DNA of 64,000 nt. Source: Arthrobacter sp. DNA4 (GTDB lineage: Bacteria > Actinomycetota > Actinomycetes > Actinomycetales > Micrococcaceae). Where the stretch lies: positions 4,340,001 through 4,404,000 of the forward strand of contig NZ_CP101466.1 in NCBI RefSeq assembly GCF_024362385.1, given 5' to 3'. Below, piece after piece: positions 43,819 through 52,328 of this stretch; positions within the stretch are counted from its first letter, which is position 1; each line of letters starts with the position of its first letter. The notes below the pieces were generated by a model. It was given only the letters and a program-made list of their open reading frames with translations, did no database searches and was not told the DNA's origin. The position numbers were made by a program, and so were the translations under genes.

Positions 43819-45297
43819 CTAGTCCAGGAGGAGCGCGGGCTCCTCCAGGATGGCTGCGACGTCGGCCATGAAACGGGCGGACAGGTCACCATCCACCACG
43901 CGGTGGTCGAAGGATCCCCCGAGCGTGGTGATCCAGCGGGGAATCACCTCTCCGTCCAGGACCCAGGGCTTCTGCTTGATGGTTCCGAAGGCAACGATGG
44001 CCACCTCGCCCGGATTGATGATCGGCGTACCGGTGTCGATGCCCAGGGCGCCGATGTTGGTGATGGTCAGTGTCCCGCCCTGCATCTGCGCCGGCTGCGT
44101 CTTCCCGGCCCTGGCCGTGGTGGCCAGGTCGTTCAGCGCCAGGGCCAGCTCCTTCAAGGACAGGTCCTGCGCGTTCTTGATGTTGGGCACCATGAGGCCG
44201 CGCGGAGTGGCCGCGGCAATGCCCAGGTTCATGAAGTGCTTGACCTGGATCTCGGCGCTGCCGTCCTCGTTGTCCACCCAGGCTGCGTTCACGCTGGGGT
44301 TCCTCGCGGCGGCCCAGATGACGGCCTTGGCCAGGATGAGCAGCGGCGAGACCTTGATGCCCTCGAAGTCCCGGGAGGCCTTGAGCCGCTTGACGAATTC
44401 CATGGTGCGGCTGGCGTCGACGTCCACGAAGATGCTCACATGCGGTGCTGCGAACGCCGATTCCACCATGGCCTTTGCCGTGGCCTTGCGGACGCCCTTG
44501 ACCGGAATGCTTTCCACGCGCTGGTCCTGCGGCTTCCCGGCCTTGCCCCAGAAACCGTCCGCCTTGTCCAGTTCGGCGTCGCGCTGCGCCTGGTAGCTCA
44601 CCAGGTCCTCGCGCGTCACCTCGCCGCGGGAACCGGTGGCCACGACGTCAGCGAGGTCGATGCCCAGGTCGCGGGCAATCTTGCGGACCGGGGGCTTGGC
44701 CAGCACCCGGTTGACCAGGCCCGTGATGGTGCCGCCAAGGGTTGGGCGGGCGTCGACGGCGGCAGGTTCGGCGGCGGAAACTTCGGCGGGCGTGCGGGGC
44801 TGGACAGGTTCAACTTCGGGGGCGTTGAAGGTCACGGCAGCAGCCGGTGCAGTCTTCCGGGGACGCCGCTTGACGGCGTCGGCCTTGGGTCCTGAACCCA
44901 CCAGGGGAGCGGCGGACGGGGTTCCTTCACTCCCGGTCTCCCCCGCATCCGCTGACAGCTTGCCGTAGAGCGGCTGGGCAGGAAATTCAGCGGGAGTACC
45001 GGCGGCGGGGACGGCCTGGGGCGCGCGGACATCGGCGGGAGTGGGGTCGCCGGAAACTTCGTCGCTGACGCTGATGATGGCGGTCCCGACGTCGACAGTC
45101 ACCCCTTCCTCCACCAGCAGTTCGGTGACTGTTCCGGCAAAGGGGGACGGCAGCTCCACGATCGACTTTGCGGTTTCGATCTCGCAGATGACGTCATTGA
45201 CGGCGACGGTATCGCCGGGCTTGACCTTCCAGGAGACGACTTCCGCCTCGGTGAGGCCCTCGCCGACGTCGGGCAGGTTGAACTTGTTCAGGGTCAT
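43819..45297 (-). CDS. bkdC: branched-chain alpha-keto acid dehydrogenase E2 (dihydrolipoyl acyltransferase)
   Basis: The 492-residue protein has one lipoyl domain (about 5-80) with the lipoylated Lys44 in EIETAKSIV, an Ala/Pro-rich linker, a peripheral-subunit-binding domain (near 225-265, [20 protein letters not shown]), and the catalytic acyltransferase domain ending with [10 protein letters not shown], whose His and Asp are catalytic. It passes the acyl group from E1 to CoA. It starts seven bases after the E1beta stop. E3 is not in this window and must be supplied from elsewhere. Confidence 0.93.
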   Translation of the reverse strand: MTLNKFNLPDVGEGLTEAEVVSWKVKPGDTVAVNDVICEIETAKSIVELPSPFAGTVTELLVEEGVTVDVGTAIISVSDEVSGDPTPADVRAPQAVPAAGTPAEFPAQPLYGKLSADAGETGSEGTPSAAPLVGSGPKADAVKRRPRKTAPAAAVTFNAPEVEPVQPRTPAEVSAAEPAAVDARPTLGGTITGLVNRVLAKPPVRKIARDLGIDLADVVATGSRGEVTREDLVSYQAQRDAELDKADGFWGKAGKPQDQRVESIPVKGVRKATAKAMVESAFAAPHVSIFVDVDASRTMEFVKRLKASRDFEGIKVSPLLILAKAVIWAAARNPSVNAAWVDNEDGSAEIQVKHFMNLGIAAATPRGLMVPNIKNAQDLSLKELALALNDLATTARAGKTQPAQMQGGTLTITNIGALGIDTGTPIINPGEVAIVAFGTIKQKPWVLDGEVIPRWITTLGGSFDHRVVDGDLSARFMADVAAILEEPALLLD

Positions 45298-45304
45298 GGT
45301 GTCC

Positions 45305-46285
45305 TCAGTAGGAGAGGGCGCGGTCCAGCGCCTCCAGGATGCGGTCGATGTCCGGAAGGTAGTCTTCCTCCACCTTGGCAACGGGGTAGGGCATGTGGAA
45401 CCCGCCGACGCGGATCACGGGCGCCTCAAGGGAGTGGAACGCCCGCTCGCTGATCCGGGCTGCGATCTCGCCGCCGATGCCGCCGAACGTGGGAGCCTCG
45501 TGCGTGACGATCAGCCGCCCGGTCTTTTGGACGGAGGCGGTGACGGTGTCGAAATCGATCGGGGAGATTGACCGGAGGTCGATGACCTCGACGCTCCTGC
45601 CGTCCTCCTCCGCTGCGTTCGCGGCTGCCAGCGCCACGGGCACCAAGGGGCCGTAGGCCACCACGGTGGCGTCGGTGCCCTCGCGAAGGACGTGGGCCTT
45701 GAACGGATCCTCCGACGGCCCGGGTGCCTCGACATCAACGTCGCCTTTGAGCCAGTAGCGGCGCTTGGGTTCGAAAACGATGACGGGGTCCTGGCATTCC
45801 ACGGCCTGCTGGATCATCCAGTAGGCGTCATGCGGGTTGGACGGGGTGATGATGCGCAGGCCCGCCGTGTGGGCGAACAGTGCCTCCGGGGATTCGGAAT
45901 GGTGTTCAATGGAGCCGATGCCCCCGCCATACGGAATCCGGATGACCACGGGCACGCTGAGGTTGCCGTTGCTGCGCGAATGGATTTTGGCGAGCTGGGT
46001 GGTGATCTGGTTGAAGCCGGGGAAGACGAAGCCGTCGAACTGGATCTCGCAGACCGGGCTGTATCCCCGGAGAGCCAGGCCGATGGCGGTGCCGATGATC
46101 CCGGACTCGGCCAGCGGCGTGTCCACCACGCGGTCCGGGCCAAACTCGCCGATCAGCCCGTCCGTGACCCGGTAGACGCCGCCCAGCGGCCCGATGTCCT
46201 CGCCCATCAGCAGCGATTTGGGGTGTGCGGCCAAAGTGGCGCGAAGGCCTTCGTTGATGGCCTTCGCGATGGTCATGGTGGTCAT
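45305..46285 (-). CDS. bkdB: branched-chain alpha-keto acid dehydrogenase E1 beta
   Basis: The 326-residue protein has the transketolase-type E1 beta pattern: [60 protein letters not shown] and the C-terminal [20 protein letters not shown]. With E1 alpha it binds thiamine diphosphate and decarboxylates branched-chain 2-oxo acids. The ATG overlaps the E1 alpha stop (TGATG). The BCKDH assignment over pyruvate dehydrogenase rests on the two-subunit E1 and the [10 protein letters not shown] block. Confidence 0.93.
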   Translation of the reverse strand: MTTMTIAKAINEGLRATLAAHPKSLLMGEDIGPLGGVYRVTDGLIGEFGPDRVVDTPLAESGIIGTAIGLALRGYSPVCEIQFDGFVFPGFNQITTQLAKIHSRSNGNLSVPVVIRIPYGGGIGSIEHHSESPEALFAHTAGLRIITPSNPHDAYWMIQQAVECQDPVIVFEPKRRYWLKGDVDVEAPGPSEDPFKAHVLREGTDATVVAYGPLVPVALAAANAAEEDGRSVEVIDLRSISPIDFDTVTASVQKTGRLIVTHEAPTFGGIGGEIAARISERAFHSLEAPVIRVGGFHMPYPVAKVEEDYLPDIDRILEALDRALSY

Positions 46286-47517
46286 CAGTGGCCTGCCTTT
46301 GCTGCCTGCCCGGCGGACTCTTCCTCGCCGGCGAATCCTGCGCTGTATTCCTCGAACCACGCCAGTTCCTCGGCGACCAGCGGGTGCGCCTCCCTGTAGA
46401 CGTTGGCGAAGGCCTGCCGGATATCCGGGTTTTCAAGGTCGTGGGCGGTACGCCGGACGTACGCGGCCAGTTCGTCGCCGTCGGCCTTGACCTTGGCGAA
46501 GTAGGCGTCGTCTGCAAGGCCCTCGGCACGCAGGTACTTCTCCAGGCGCGCCAGCGGGTCCTTGGCGCGCCATGCGTCTTCCTCCGCCGACTGCCGGTAC
46601 TTGGTGGGATCGTCCGCCGTGGTATGCGCCCCGACCCTGTAGGTGAAGGCTTCGATGAGGACCGGCCCCTTGCCCTGGCGGGCGTGCTCCAGCGCCCACC
46701 CGGTGACGGCGTGCACGGCGATCACGTCATTTCCGTCGACCCGGATGCCGGGGAACCCGTAGCCCTTGGCCCGGTTGGACAGCGGAACCCGGGTCTGGAC
46801 GTTGGTGGGCACGGAGATGGCCCAGTGGTTGTTCTGGCAGAAGAACACCACGGGGGCTTTGTAGGAGGAGGCGAACACCATTGACTCATGGACGTCGCCT
46901 TCCGAGCTGGCGCCATCGCCGAAGTACGCGATGACGGCCGCATCCGGCTCCCTGCCTGCCGGGTTCGATGCGGCGGCGAGCTTCTGGTCGCGCTGGATCC
47001 CCATCGCGTAGCCCACGGCGTGGAGGGTCTGTGCAGCCAGGACCAGCGTGTACAGGTGGAAGTTGGTGTCCTTGGGGTTCCAGCCGCCGTTGGAAACACC
47101 GCGGAACTGGCGCAGGAGTTCGGCCAGGTCCACGTTGCGCGTAAGGGCCACGCCGTGCTCGCGGTAGGTGGGGAAGATGTAGTCCTGCGGCTGGCTGGCC
47201 CTGCCCGATCCGATCTGTGCTGCCTCCTGGCCCGTCAGCGGGACCCAGAGCGCCAGTTGGCCCTGGCGCTGGAGGGCGGTCGCTTCGACGTCGAACCGGC
47301 GGATCGCGGCCATGTCCGCGTACAGGCCGCGGAGATCCTCAGGGGTGAGTTTGTCCGCGTAGTCGCTGAAGACCGGATCGGTGCCCAGTTTCCCGTCGGG
47401 ACCGAGCAGCTGCACCATCTGGGCCGCGGGCTCGCCCATCACGGCTTCAGCATCGGCTTCCCGCTGGTCGTCTACCGCTGTTCCGTCGAACTCGGTGGAA
47501 GGCAGATGAGTGCCCAT
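46285..47517 (-). CDS. bkdA: branched-chain alpha-keto acid dehydrogenase E1 alpha
   Basis: The 410-residue protein has the thiamine diphosphate motif GDGASSEGDVHESMVFASSY ending in the CQNN of FFCQNNHWAISVPT, and the phosphorylation-loop-like region YRVGAHTTADDPTKYR. The start ATG 47517 follows AAGGAG. It is the first gene of the bkd operon (E1 alpha, E1 beta, E2) on the minus strand, and a 40-bp palindrome lies 49-88 bp upstream. The pathway breaks down leucine, isoleucine and valine and feeds branched fatty acid synthesis, which is important in this group because their membranes are rich in branched chains. Confidence 0.93.
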   Translation of the reverse strand: MGTHLPSTEFDGTAVDDQREADAEAVMGEPAAQMVQLLGPDGKLGTDPVFSDYADKLTPEDLRGLYADMAAIRRFDVEATALQRQGQLALWVPLTGQEAAQIGSGRASQPQDYIFPTYREHGVALTRNVDLAELLRQFRGVSNGGWNPKDTNFHLYTLVLAAQTLHAVGYAMGIQRDQKLAAASNPAGREPDAAVIAYFGDGASSEGDVHESMVFASSYKAPVVFFCQNNHWAISVPTNVQTRVPLSNRAKGYGFPGIRVDGNDVIAVHAVTGWALEHARQGKGPVLIEAFTYRVGAHTTADDPTKYRQSAEEDAWRAKDPLARLEKYLRAEGLADDAYFAKVKADGDELAAYVRRTAHDLENPDIRQAFANVYREAHPLVAEELAWFEEYSAGFAGEEESAGQAAKAGH

Positions 47518-47565
47518 ACCGTCTCCTTGCTTGCCGCATCCGGATGCAATGCAATGTCGCTGGGA

Positions 47566-47605
47566 TATATGCCGCACGGGGAATACATTCCCGGCACGGC
47601 ATATA
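47566..47605 (-). promoter_or_regulatory. 40-bp palindrome upstream of bkd operon
   Basis: The outer arms TATATGCCG (47566-47574) and CGGCATATA (47597-47605) and the inner arms GGGAAT (47579-47584) and ATTCCC (47587-47592) share one centre at 47585.5; 16 of 20 positions pair. It lies just upstream of E1 alpha, with the TATATC on the minus strand as a possible -10 box. Direct repeats ATGCA-ATGCA lie downstream at about 47534. An Lrp/BkdR-type site is the likely meaning. Confidence 0.65.
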
Positions 47606-47666
47606 CATTGGCTTACTGATCCTAACTTTATCTTCGGTAAGTAGCGGGAGGGCTACTTGTTAAGTG

Positions 47667-48785
47667 CTAGGAAGTTGCGGGTGCCTTTGTATAGTCGGCA
47701 CACAACTGGAGGAATCGGGTGTTCGCCTCGGGTTCTCCGATACTGACCCTCACGCCCTCTCCGGCGAATGCCCGGACGGACAGGGCGCGTGTCCCTGCCA
47801 TCTCTGCGAAAGCGGTACTTTGGGCGCCAAGCGCGAGCCAGACGAAGTTTCCCTGGGCATCCGGGACCGCCCAGCCGAGGTCCCGGAGACCCTCGGTGAC
47901 CCGGGTCCGCTCATCCACGAGTTTTTGTACCCTTTCCACAACCTGGGCATGGTTCTCGAGGGAAACGATTGCTGCCTTTTCAGCTATCTGGGAGACCGCA
48001 AAGGGTGTTGCGGCGACCCTTAAGTACTGGGTCAGTCCGGGGTTGGAGACGCTGTAGCCAACGCGTAGCCCGGCCAGGCCGTGCGCTTTGGAGAAAGTAC
48101 GGAGCACCACCACGTTGGGATATTTCCGGTAAAGGTCGATCCCGTCCACGGCGTCCTCCGCCCTGACAAACTCCTGGTAGGCCTCATCGATGACCACCAC
48201 AACGTCTGCCGGGATGGAGCGGATAAACGCTTCGGTTTCGGCTGCAGTAAGAGCCGGGCCGGTGGGGTTATTGGGCGTGCACAGCAGGATGACTTTGGTG
48301 CGGGCACTCACCGCGGCCGCCATGGCCTCCAGGTCATGCCGTCCCTCGGCGGTCACCGGGATGCGTACGCTCTCCGCCCCTGCCAGGCCCACGCTGATGG
48401 GGTACGCCTCAAAGGACCGCCACGCATAGATGACCTCGTCCGCTTTACCGTCCTCGTTCTGCCCGGCAAAAGCAGCCAGGATCTGGTTCAGGGCGCCCAG
48501 GCTTCCCGCTCCTGTGACGATGTCATCCGCCGGTACGCCCAGGAAATCCGCGAGCGCCGTGCGAAGCTTACTGCTCAGCGGGTCCGGGTACCGGTTGAAG
48601 TCCGTCTGGCCGGCGATGGCCTCGAGGACGGCCGGGATGGGCGGCAGCGGGTTTTCGTTGGAGGACAGCTTGTAGCTGGCAAGACCGCTGACGGCGGCCG
48701 GCGGTTTTCCTGCCGCGTAGCGCGGCAGCCGGTCCAGCACCGGGCGCGGTGCGATGCCGCCCGCCCTGGTATCAGATGAAGTCAT
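47667..48785 (-). CDS. HisC-like aminotransferase (histidinol-phosphate/aromatic)
   Basis: The 372-residue PLP enzyme has SYKLSSNENPLPPIPAVLEA near the start, DDIVTGAGSLGALNQILAAF, LCTPNNPTGPAL, VVVIDEAYQEF and the PLP lysine in LRTFSKAHGLAGLRVGYS. This fits histidinol-phosphate aminotransferases and their close relatives that act on aromatic amino acids (Pat). There are no other his genes nearby, so the aromatic or second-copy role is more likely, but this is not certain. The start has TAGGAG directly before it. It lies upstream of the bkd operon in the same direction, 149 bp away. Confidence 0.85.
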   Translation of the reverse strand: MTSSDTRAGGIAPRPVLDRLPRYAAGKPPAAVSGLASYKLSSNENPLPPIPAVLEAIAGQTDFNRYPDPLSSKLRTALADFLGVPADDIVTGAGSLGALNQILAAFAGQNEDGKADEVIYAWRSFEAYPISVGLAGAESVRIPVTAEGRHDLEAMAAAVSARTKVILLCTPNNPTGPALTAAETEAFIRSIPADVVVVIDEAYQEFVRAEDAVDGIDLYRKYPNVVVLRTFSKAHGLAGLRVGYSVSNPGLTQYLRVAATPFAVSQIAEKAAIVSLENHAQVVERVQKLVDERTRVTEGLRDLGWAVPDAQGNFVWLALGAQSTAFAEMAGTRALSVRAFAGEGVRVSIGEPEANTRFLQLCADYTKAPATS

Positions 48786-48892
48786 GGCTCCTAGCCTACG
48801 TCCAACGTCCCGGGGGAATCCGGGGAGCCAGCCCCGAAAAATCGGGGCACGCCGCCGTCCTCCCCCGAGGAGCGGTATGGAAGCATGGTGCC

Positions 48893-49318
48893 ATGGGTTC
48901 ATTCATCCTTCGGGTCACCGTCAATGCCGCAGCCCTGTGGGTGGCCAGCTGGCTGCTGCCGGGAATGGACATCTCCAGCACAGCGGCATCTGATGCCGTA
49001 GCCAGGACCGGCATTTCACAGGACACCGGGACGATCGGCATTGTCCTGGCCTACCTGTTCATCGGCCTTATCTTCGGCGTGGTCAACGCCTTCGTGCGGC
49101 CGCTGGTGCGGCTCCTCGCGCTTCCGATCACCATCCTGACGCTTGGCTTGTTCGCCATCGTCATCAATGCCGCCATGCTGTACCTGACGGCCTGGATCAG
49201 CAGTTACACGCCGGTGCACCTCACGATCGATTCCTTCTTCTGGACTGCGCTGCTGGCCGCGGTCATCATCTCCCTGGTGTCCCTGGTGGCGGGTTTGCTG
49301 CCGGGCGGCAGGCGCTGA
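48893..49318 (+). CDS. small four-helix membrane protein (phage holin / mycobacterial 4TM type)
   Basis: The 141-residue protein begins MGSFILRVTVNAAALWVASW and has four hydrophobic segments with the motif FGVVNAFVRPLVRLLALPIT, which identifies the family often called phage holin family 4 in actinobacteria. It is not near phage genes and probably has a housekeeping membrane role. The start ATG 48893 is used; GAGGAG lies about 20 bases upstream, so a nearer start cannot be excluded. A 215-bp region without genes follows. Confidence 0.8.
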   Translation: MGSFILRVTVNAAALWVASWLLPGMDISSTAASDAVARTGISQDTGTIGIVLAYLFIGLIFGVVNAFVRPLVRLLALPITILTLGLFAIVINAAMLYLTAWISSYTPVHLTIDSFFWTALLAAVIISLVSLVAGLLPGGRR

Positions 49319-49533
49319 CCCGGCAGATCGCCCCTCTTTCGAAGCCCCCGGGAAGCCTGCCCTACCAAGTAGGAGGACGGCGGCGAACAGGTACCCATTA
49401 GGTACGGCTCCCCGGAACAGCAGGAAAAACTCCAGTACCTGCCACCCATGACCCCCACGGGACCAGCCGCTTAGGCTTCAAACCGGGCCCAAAGAGGCCC
49501 GTTGCTGTCAGTTCCGGAAAACGGGGGCGCACA
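49319..49533. other. intergenic region with small inverted repeats, no gene
   Basis: It contains CCTAC-CAA-GTAGG (49361-49373) and GTACC-CATTA-GGTAC (49391-49405), which could be regulatory sites for the secreted protein gene at 49534. I see no coding frame here. Confidence 0.4.
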
Positions 49534-50472
49534 ATGAAGCCCATAAGGTTGGTGCTCGCGGCCTGCCTGCTTATGACATGGCAGGCCGGCCCCGCCCATG
49601 CAGAATCAGACCCCGCCCTGCAGGGCGGGGTCCCTTTGGGCAATGACATCTCCTGGCCGCAGTGCGGCGCTGATCTTCCGGCGCCCCCGGCATTCGCGAT
49701 AGTGGGCGTGAACGGCGGCCGCCCGGACACTGTCAACCCGTGCCTGGATGCCCAGTTGGCGTGGGCGGACCAGAGCGCGGAGTCGGCCGGAGGAACGCCG
49801 GCGGCGGTGTATGTGAACACCGCCGCTACCGGGCCCGCGGAGTGGTTGTGGTGGCCGGCGGACAACACCTACGGGGGCGGCGCGGTCAGCAACCCGTATG
49901 GATTGTGTGACGGCACCGCGTCCCCGGCCTGCGCTTACGTTCACGGCTACGCCATGGCTGCCACTGATGCCGCAATCCTGAAGGGAGTGGACGGCGGCGG
50001 GGCACGCCGGCTGTGGTGGCTGGACGTTGAAACCGGAAACAACTGGTTATGGGACAAGGCAGCAAATGCAGCTGAGCTGGAAGGCATGACCGCCTACCTG
50101 CAGGGGACCGGGGCGGAAGTGGGCATCTATTCCACTTCCTACCAGTTCGGCGAAATTGTGGGCGGGGTAAGTCCTGGCAGCAACCTGTACGCCCTCCGGA
50201 ACTGGTTGGTAAGCCCCGACTCGGCCTGGTCCGCAAAAGAGTATTGCGCGTCCGACCCCCTGACACCAGGCGGGACCGTCACCACAACCCAGTTCACCGA
50301 GAACAACCTGGACTACAACTACCGGTGCCCGGCCGCCGCTCCGCCACCCACTCCGACGCCCGTTCCAGTGACTCCTCCGCAGCCTGCCCCGCAGCCCTCC
50401 CCACCTGCCCCGCAACCCGAACAGCCCAGGTCCACCCGGTACGTGGAACTGCACGCCGCACAGATTGCGTGA
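49534..50472 (+). CDS. secreted protein with DUF1906-like (glycoside hydrolase-like) domain
   Basis: The 312-residue protein has a signal peptide (MKPIRLVLAACLLMTWQAGP, cleavage near AHA). The body (about 40-265) includes GNDISWPQCGADLPAPPAFA, ADQSAESAGGTPAAVYVNTA and RLWWLDVETGNNW, with the acidic pair Asp-Val-Glu typical of GH25-like and DUF1906 barrels that act on peptidoglycan or unknown glycans. A Pro-rich tail (PTPTPVPVTPPQPAPQPSPP) follows, perhaps a wall-spanning linker, but nothing recognisable comes after it. GGGGG precedes the start. Confidence 0.75.
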   Translation: MKPIRLVLAACLLMTWQAGPAHAESDPALQGGVPLGNDISWPQCGADLPAPPAFAIVGVNGGRPDTVNPCLDAQLAWADQSAESAGGTPAAVYVNTAATGPAEWLWWPADNTYGGGAVSNPYGLCDGTASPACAYVHGYAMAATDAAILKGVDGGGARRLWWLDVETGNNWLWDKAANAAELEGMTAYLQGTGAEVGIYSTSYQFGEIVGGVSPGSNLYALRNWLVSPDSAWSAKEYCASDPLTPGGTVTTTQFTENNLDYNYRCPAAAPPPTPTPVPVTPPQPAPQPSPPAPQPEQPRSTRYVELHAAQIA

Positions 50473-50501
50473 GGGCGGCGATAGCCAGGGACAAACAAGA
50501 C

Positions 50502-51848
50502 TTACCGGGCACCCGGCTGCGGCCGCCCGGAAAAAGGATCCCTGCGGTCCATCGGTGGAGCGGGCGGCGGGGGCTTCGACAAGGAGAAACGGGTGGCAGT
50601 GGCAGCCCCGCCGGCGCCCAGGACCCCGCCCAGTACAGCGGTGGACTGGACCAACGACGGATCCTTGCTGGCGCCCACAAGCTCTGCCGCCTCCTCGTAG
50701 CCGGTCAGGCGGTGCCCGGGTCCCAGGCCGGCGTCTTCTCCGCCGCGCACGTACAGGTCATTGGTCACGGTCACGGTGACCTGGTTCCGGGCGTCCCGGT
50801 TCGGCAGCCCATCAGTGCCCGGCACCCAGTCCGTGCGGTGTTCCAGGTGAAGAGTGCTGACCTCCGGCGCGGGCGTGATGCGGGCAACGGGAGATCCGGC
50901 CGTTAGGACGTACTTCAGGCGGTACTCCCTGAGGACGCCCTCATCCGCCGCCAGGTTCATGGCATGGATGCCGCCCTGGCTGTATCCCACCGCCACCACC
51001 TCAGCCCCCGGTTCCGCACCGGCGGCCCGAAGTGCCTGGAGGACAGCGGCATTCACCTGCTCCGAATTGCTGCCCATCCCGTCGACGATGCCGGAAAGAT
51101 CGAAAGGATTGGTGCCGTGGTCGGCGTCGTTCATCTGTGTCCCGGGAACCACCACGACGTAGGCCTTTCCGCCGCCGGTATCCACCTCGATAACTTCGAT
51201 GTAGCCGCTGCCGCGCTCCTCGATCAGCCTGACCCGCTCAAGCAGCCCGGCGGGCGTGGCGTCGAGGTCGATGCGCAGGCGCTCCTCCTGCCTGACTGTT
51301 ACAGGGCCCGGGCGCAGCGACGGGACGAGCCAGCCAACCGCCGGTTTGATCCCGGGAAGGACCGTAACGGCATTCGCCAGCACTGATTCAGTGGCATCAC
51401 CGTTCAGGAAGCCTGTGCGCCAGAAATCAACGTGCTTCTGCAGTTCCACGTCCGGTTCCGACAGACCCAGCATCCACTGCATGTGGGCAGTGGATTCGGC
51501 CATTTCGTAATCCCACCTGCAGCTGCGCACCTGTCCACTGATCCGCTGCAGTTCCAGGCGGACTTTCTGGACCGCATCCCGCGCCTCCCCCACCGCGATG
51601 AGCGCCGCGGAGCCTGTGGCGCGGGGTTGGTCCTGGTAGGGACAAAGCTCCTGCCAGGCCCCAAAAAGCTCCGCCTCAACGGCGGTGAGCCCCCTGGCGA
51701 GCCCATCCAGCTTCACGGCTCCCGCCTCCAGTTCCTCCAGCTGCACCGTGATGCCACCCACGCCTCCGGATATTGTCAGGATTCCGTCCGGAGGAGGCGG
51801 CGAAACATGAAGGGGGCCGCCTGATCCGGAGGGAGTTGCGTCCGCCAT
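50502..51848 (-). CDS. alpha/beta hydrolase with WXG100-like helical N-terminal region
   Basis: The 448-residue protein has a helical N-terminal part (about 30-150, ITVQLEELEAGAVKLDGLAR and AVGEARDAVQKVRLELQRIS) that resembles WXG100/LXG-type secretion domains, then an alpha/beta hydrolase domain (about 215-400) with nucleophile Ser290 in VAVGYSQGGIHA, probable acid Asp340 in HRTDWVPGTDG and His379 in GPGHRLTGY. There is no signal peptide. The C-terminus is Pro-rich. The ATG overlaps the stop of the small WXG100-like gene (TGATG). Together they look like a type VII secretion cargo and its small partner. No Ess/ESX genes are nearby; a lipase/esterase role is inference. Confidence 0.68.
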   Translation of the reverse strand: MADATPSGSGGPLHVSPPPPDGILTISGGVGGITVQLEELEAGAVKLDGLARGLTAVEAELFGAWQELCPYQDQPRATGSAALIAVGEARDAVQKVRLELQRISGQVRSCRWDYEMAESTAHMQWMLGLSEPDVELQKHVDFWRTGFLNGDATESVLANAVTVLPGIKPAVGWLVPSLRPGPVTVRQEERLRIDLDATPAGLLERVRLIEERGSGYIEVIEVDTGGGKAYVVVVPGTQMNDADHGTNPFDLSGIVDGMGSNSEQVNAAVLQALRAAGAEPGAEVVAVGYSQGGIHAMNLAADEGVLREYRLKYVLTAGSPVARITPAPEVSTLHLEHRTDWVPGTDGLPNRDARNQVTVTVTNDLYVRGGEDAGLGPGHRLTGYEEAAELVGASKDPSLVQSTAVLGGVLGAGGAATATRFSLSKPPPPAPPMDRRDPFSGRPQPGAR

Positions 51849-52135
51849 CAGAACCCTCCGTCAGCTGGACAATTGGCTGTCAACGCTGCACGGGCATGGA
51901 CGGCCACTGCGGCAGAAGCCTCCCGGATCCGGTCCAGGGCCCGCCGTACTGCCACCGCCTGCAGGCTCACGGAATCGCGGTATGCCTGTCCGGCCGGCGA
52001 CTGCCAGTCCTCCAGCTGGATCTGGTGAAATCCCGCCAGCACCTCTTCAGTCCGGTCCGATGACCGGGCCACCTTCCTGCCCACCTCCTGGACTGCGAGG
52101 CTGATGCCCGGCCCGCGACCCCATATCCCGTCCAT
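51848..52135 (-). CDS. WXG100-like small protein
   Basis: The 95-residue protein is almost wholly helical and has the hairpin turn DWQSPAGQAYRDSVSLQAVA, close to the W-x-G/W-x-S-x-A-G pattern in the middle of WXG100 proteins of type VII secretion, at the expected place (residues 43-62). Start ATG 52135 follows GGGGGGAC. A TAGCGT -10 candidate lies at 52226-52221. The stop overlaps the start of the hydrolase gene, so the two are made together and could form a heterodimer through their helical hairpins. Divergent from purB. Confidence 0.62.
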   Translation of the reverse strand: MDGIWGRGPGISLAVQEVGRKVARSSDRTEEVLAGFHQIQLEDWQSPAGQAYRDSVSLQAVAVRRALDRIREASAAVAVHARAALTANCPADGGF

Positions 52136-52328
52136 CAAACCGTCCCCCCGTCCCAGCTTCCTGCCCGGCGCCCGTCCCGGCCTCCCCGGCCGGACAACCG
52201 CCCCAACCGTGCCGCTCCCAACGCTAGGCACGCGCCGCTGCCCACGTAAGCGCCGCCGTCGGCTATGTGGACAAGTAACGTGGACGATCCGCTTAAGGCG
52301 GTGCCGGACTTCATGAAAGAATCAGCAC

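Noticed and set aside
48893..49318. Prophage remnant suggested by a holin-family protein
   Set aside because: No other phage gene, integrase or attachment site nearby; this family is common in actinobacterial chromosomes.
49398..49405. TTAGGTAC, also present in the MarR operator at 20881-20888, as a shared regulatory site
   Set aside because: Only eight bases match, the surrounding arms differ, and such a match is expected by chance in 64 kb.
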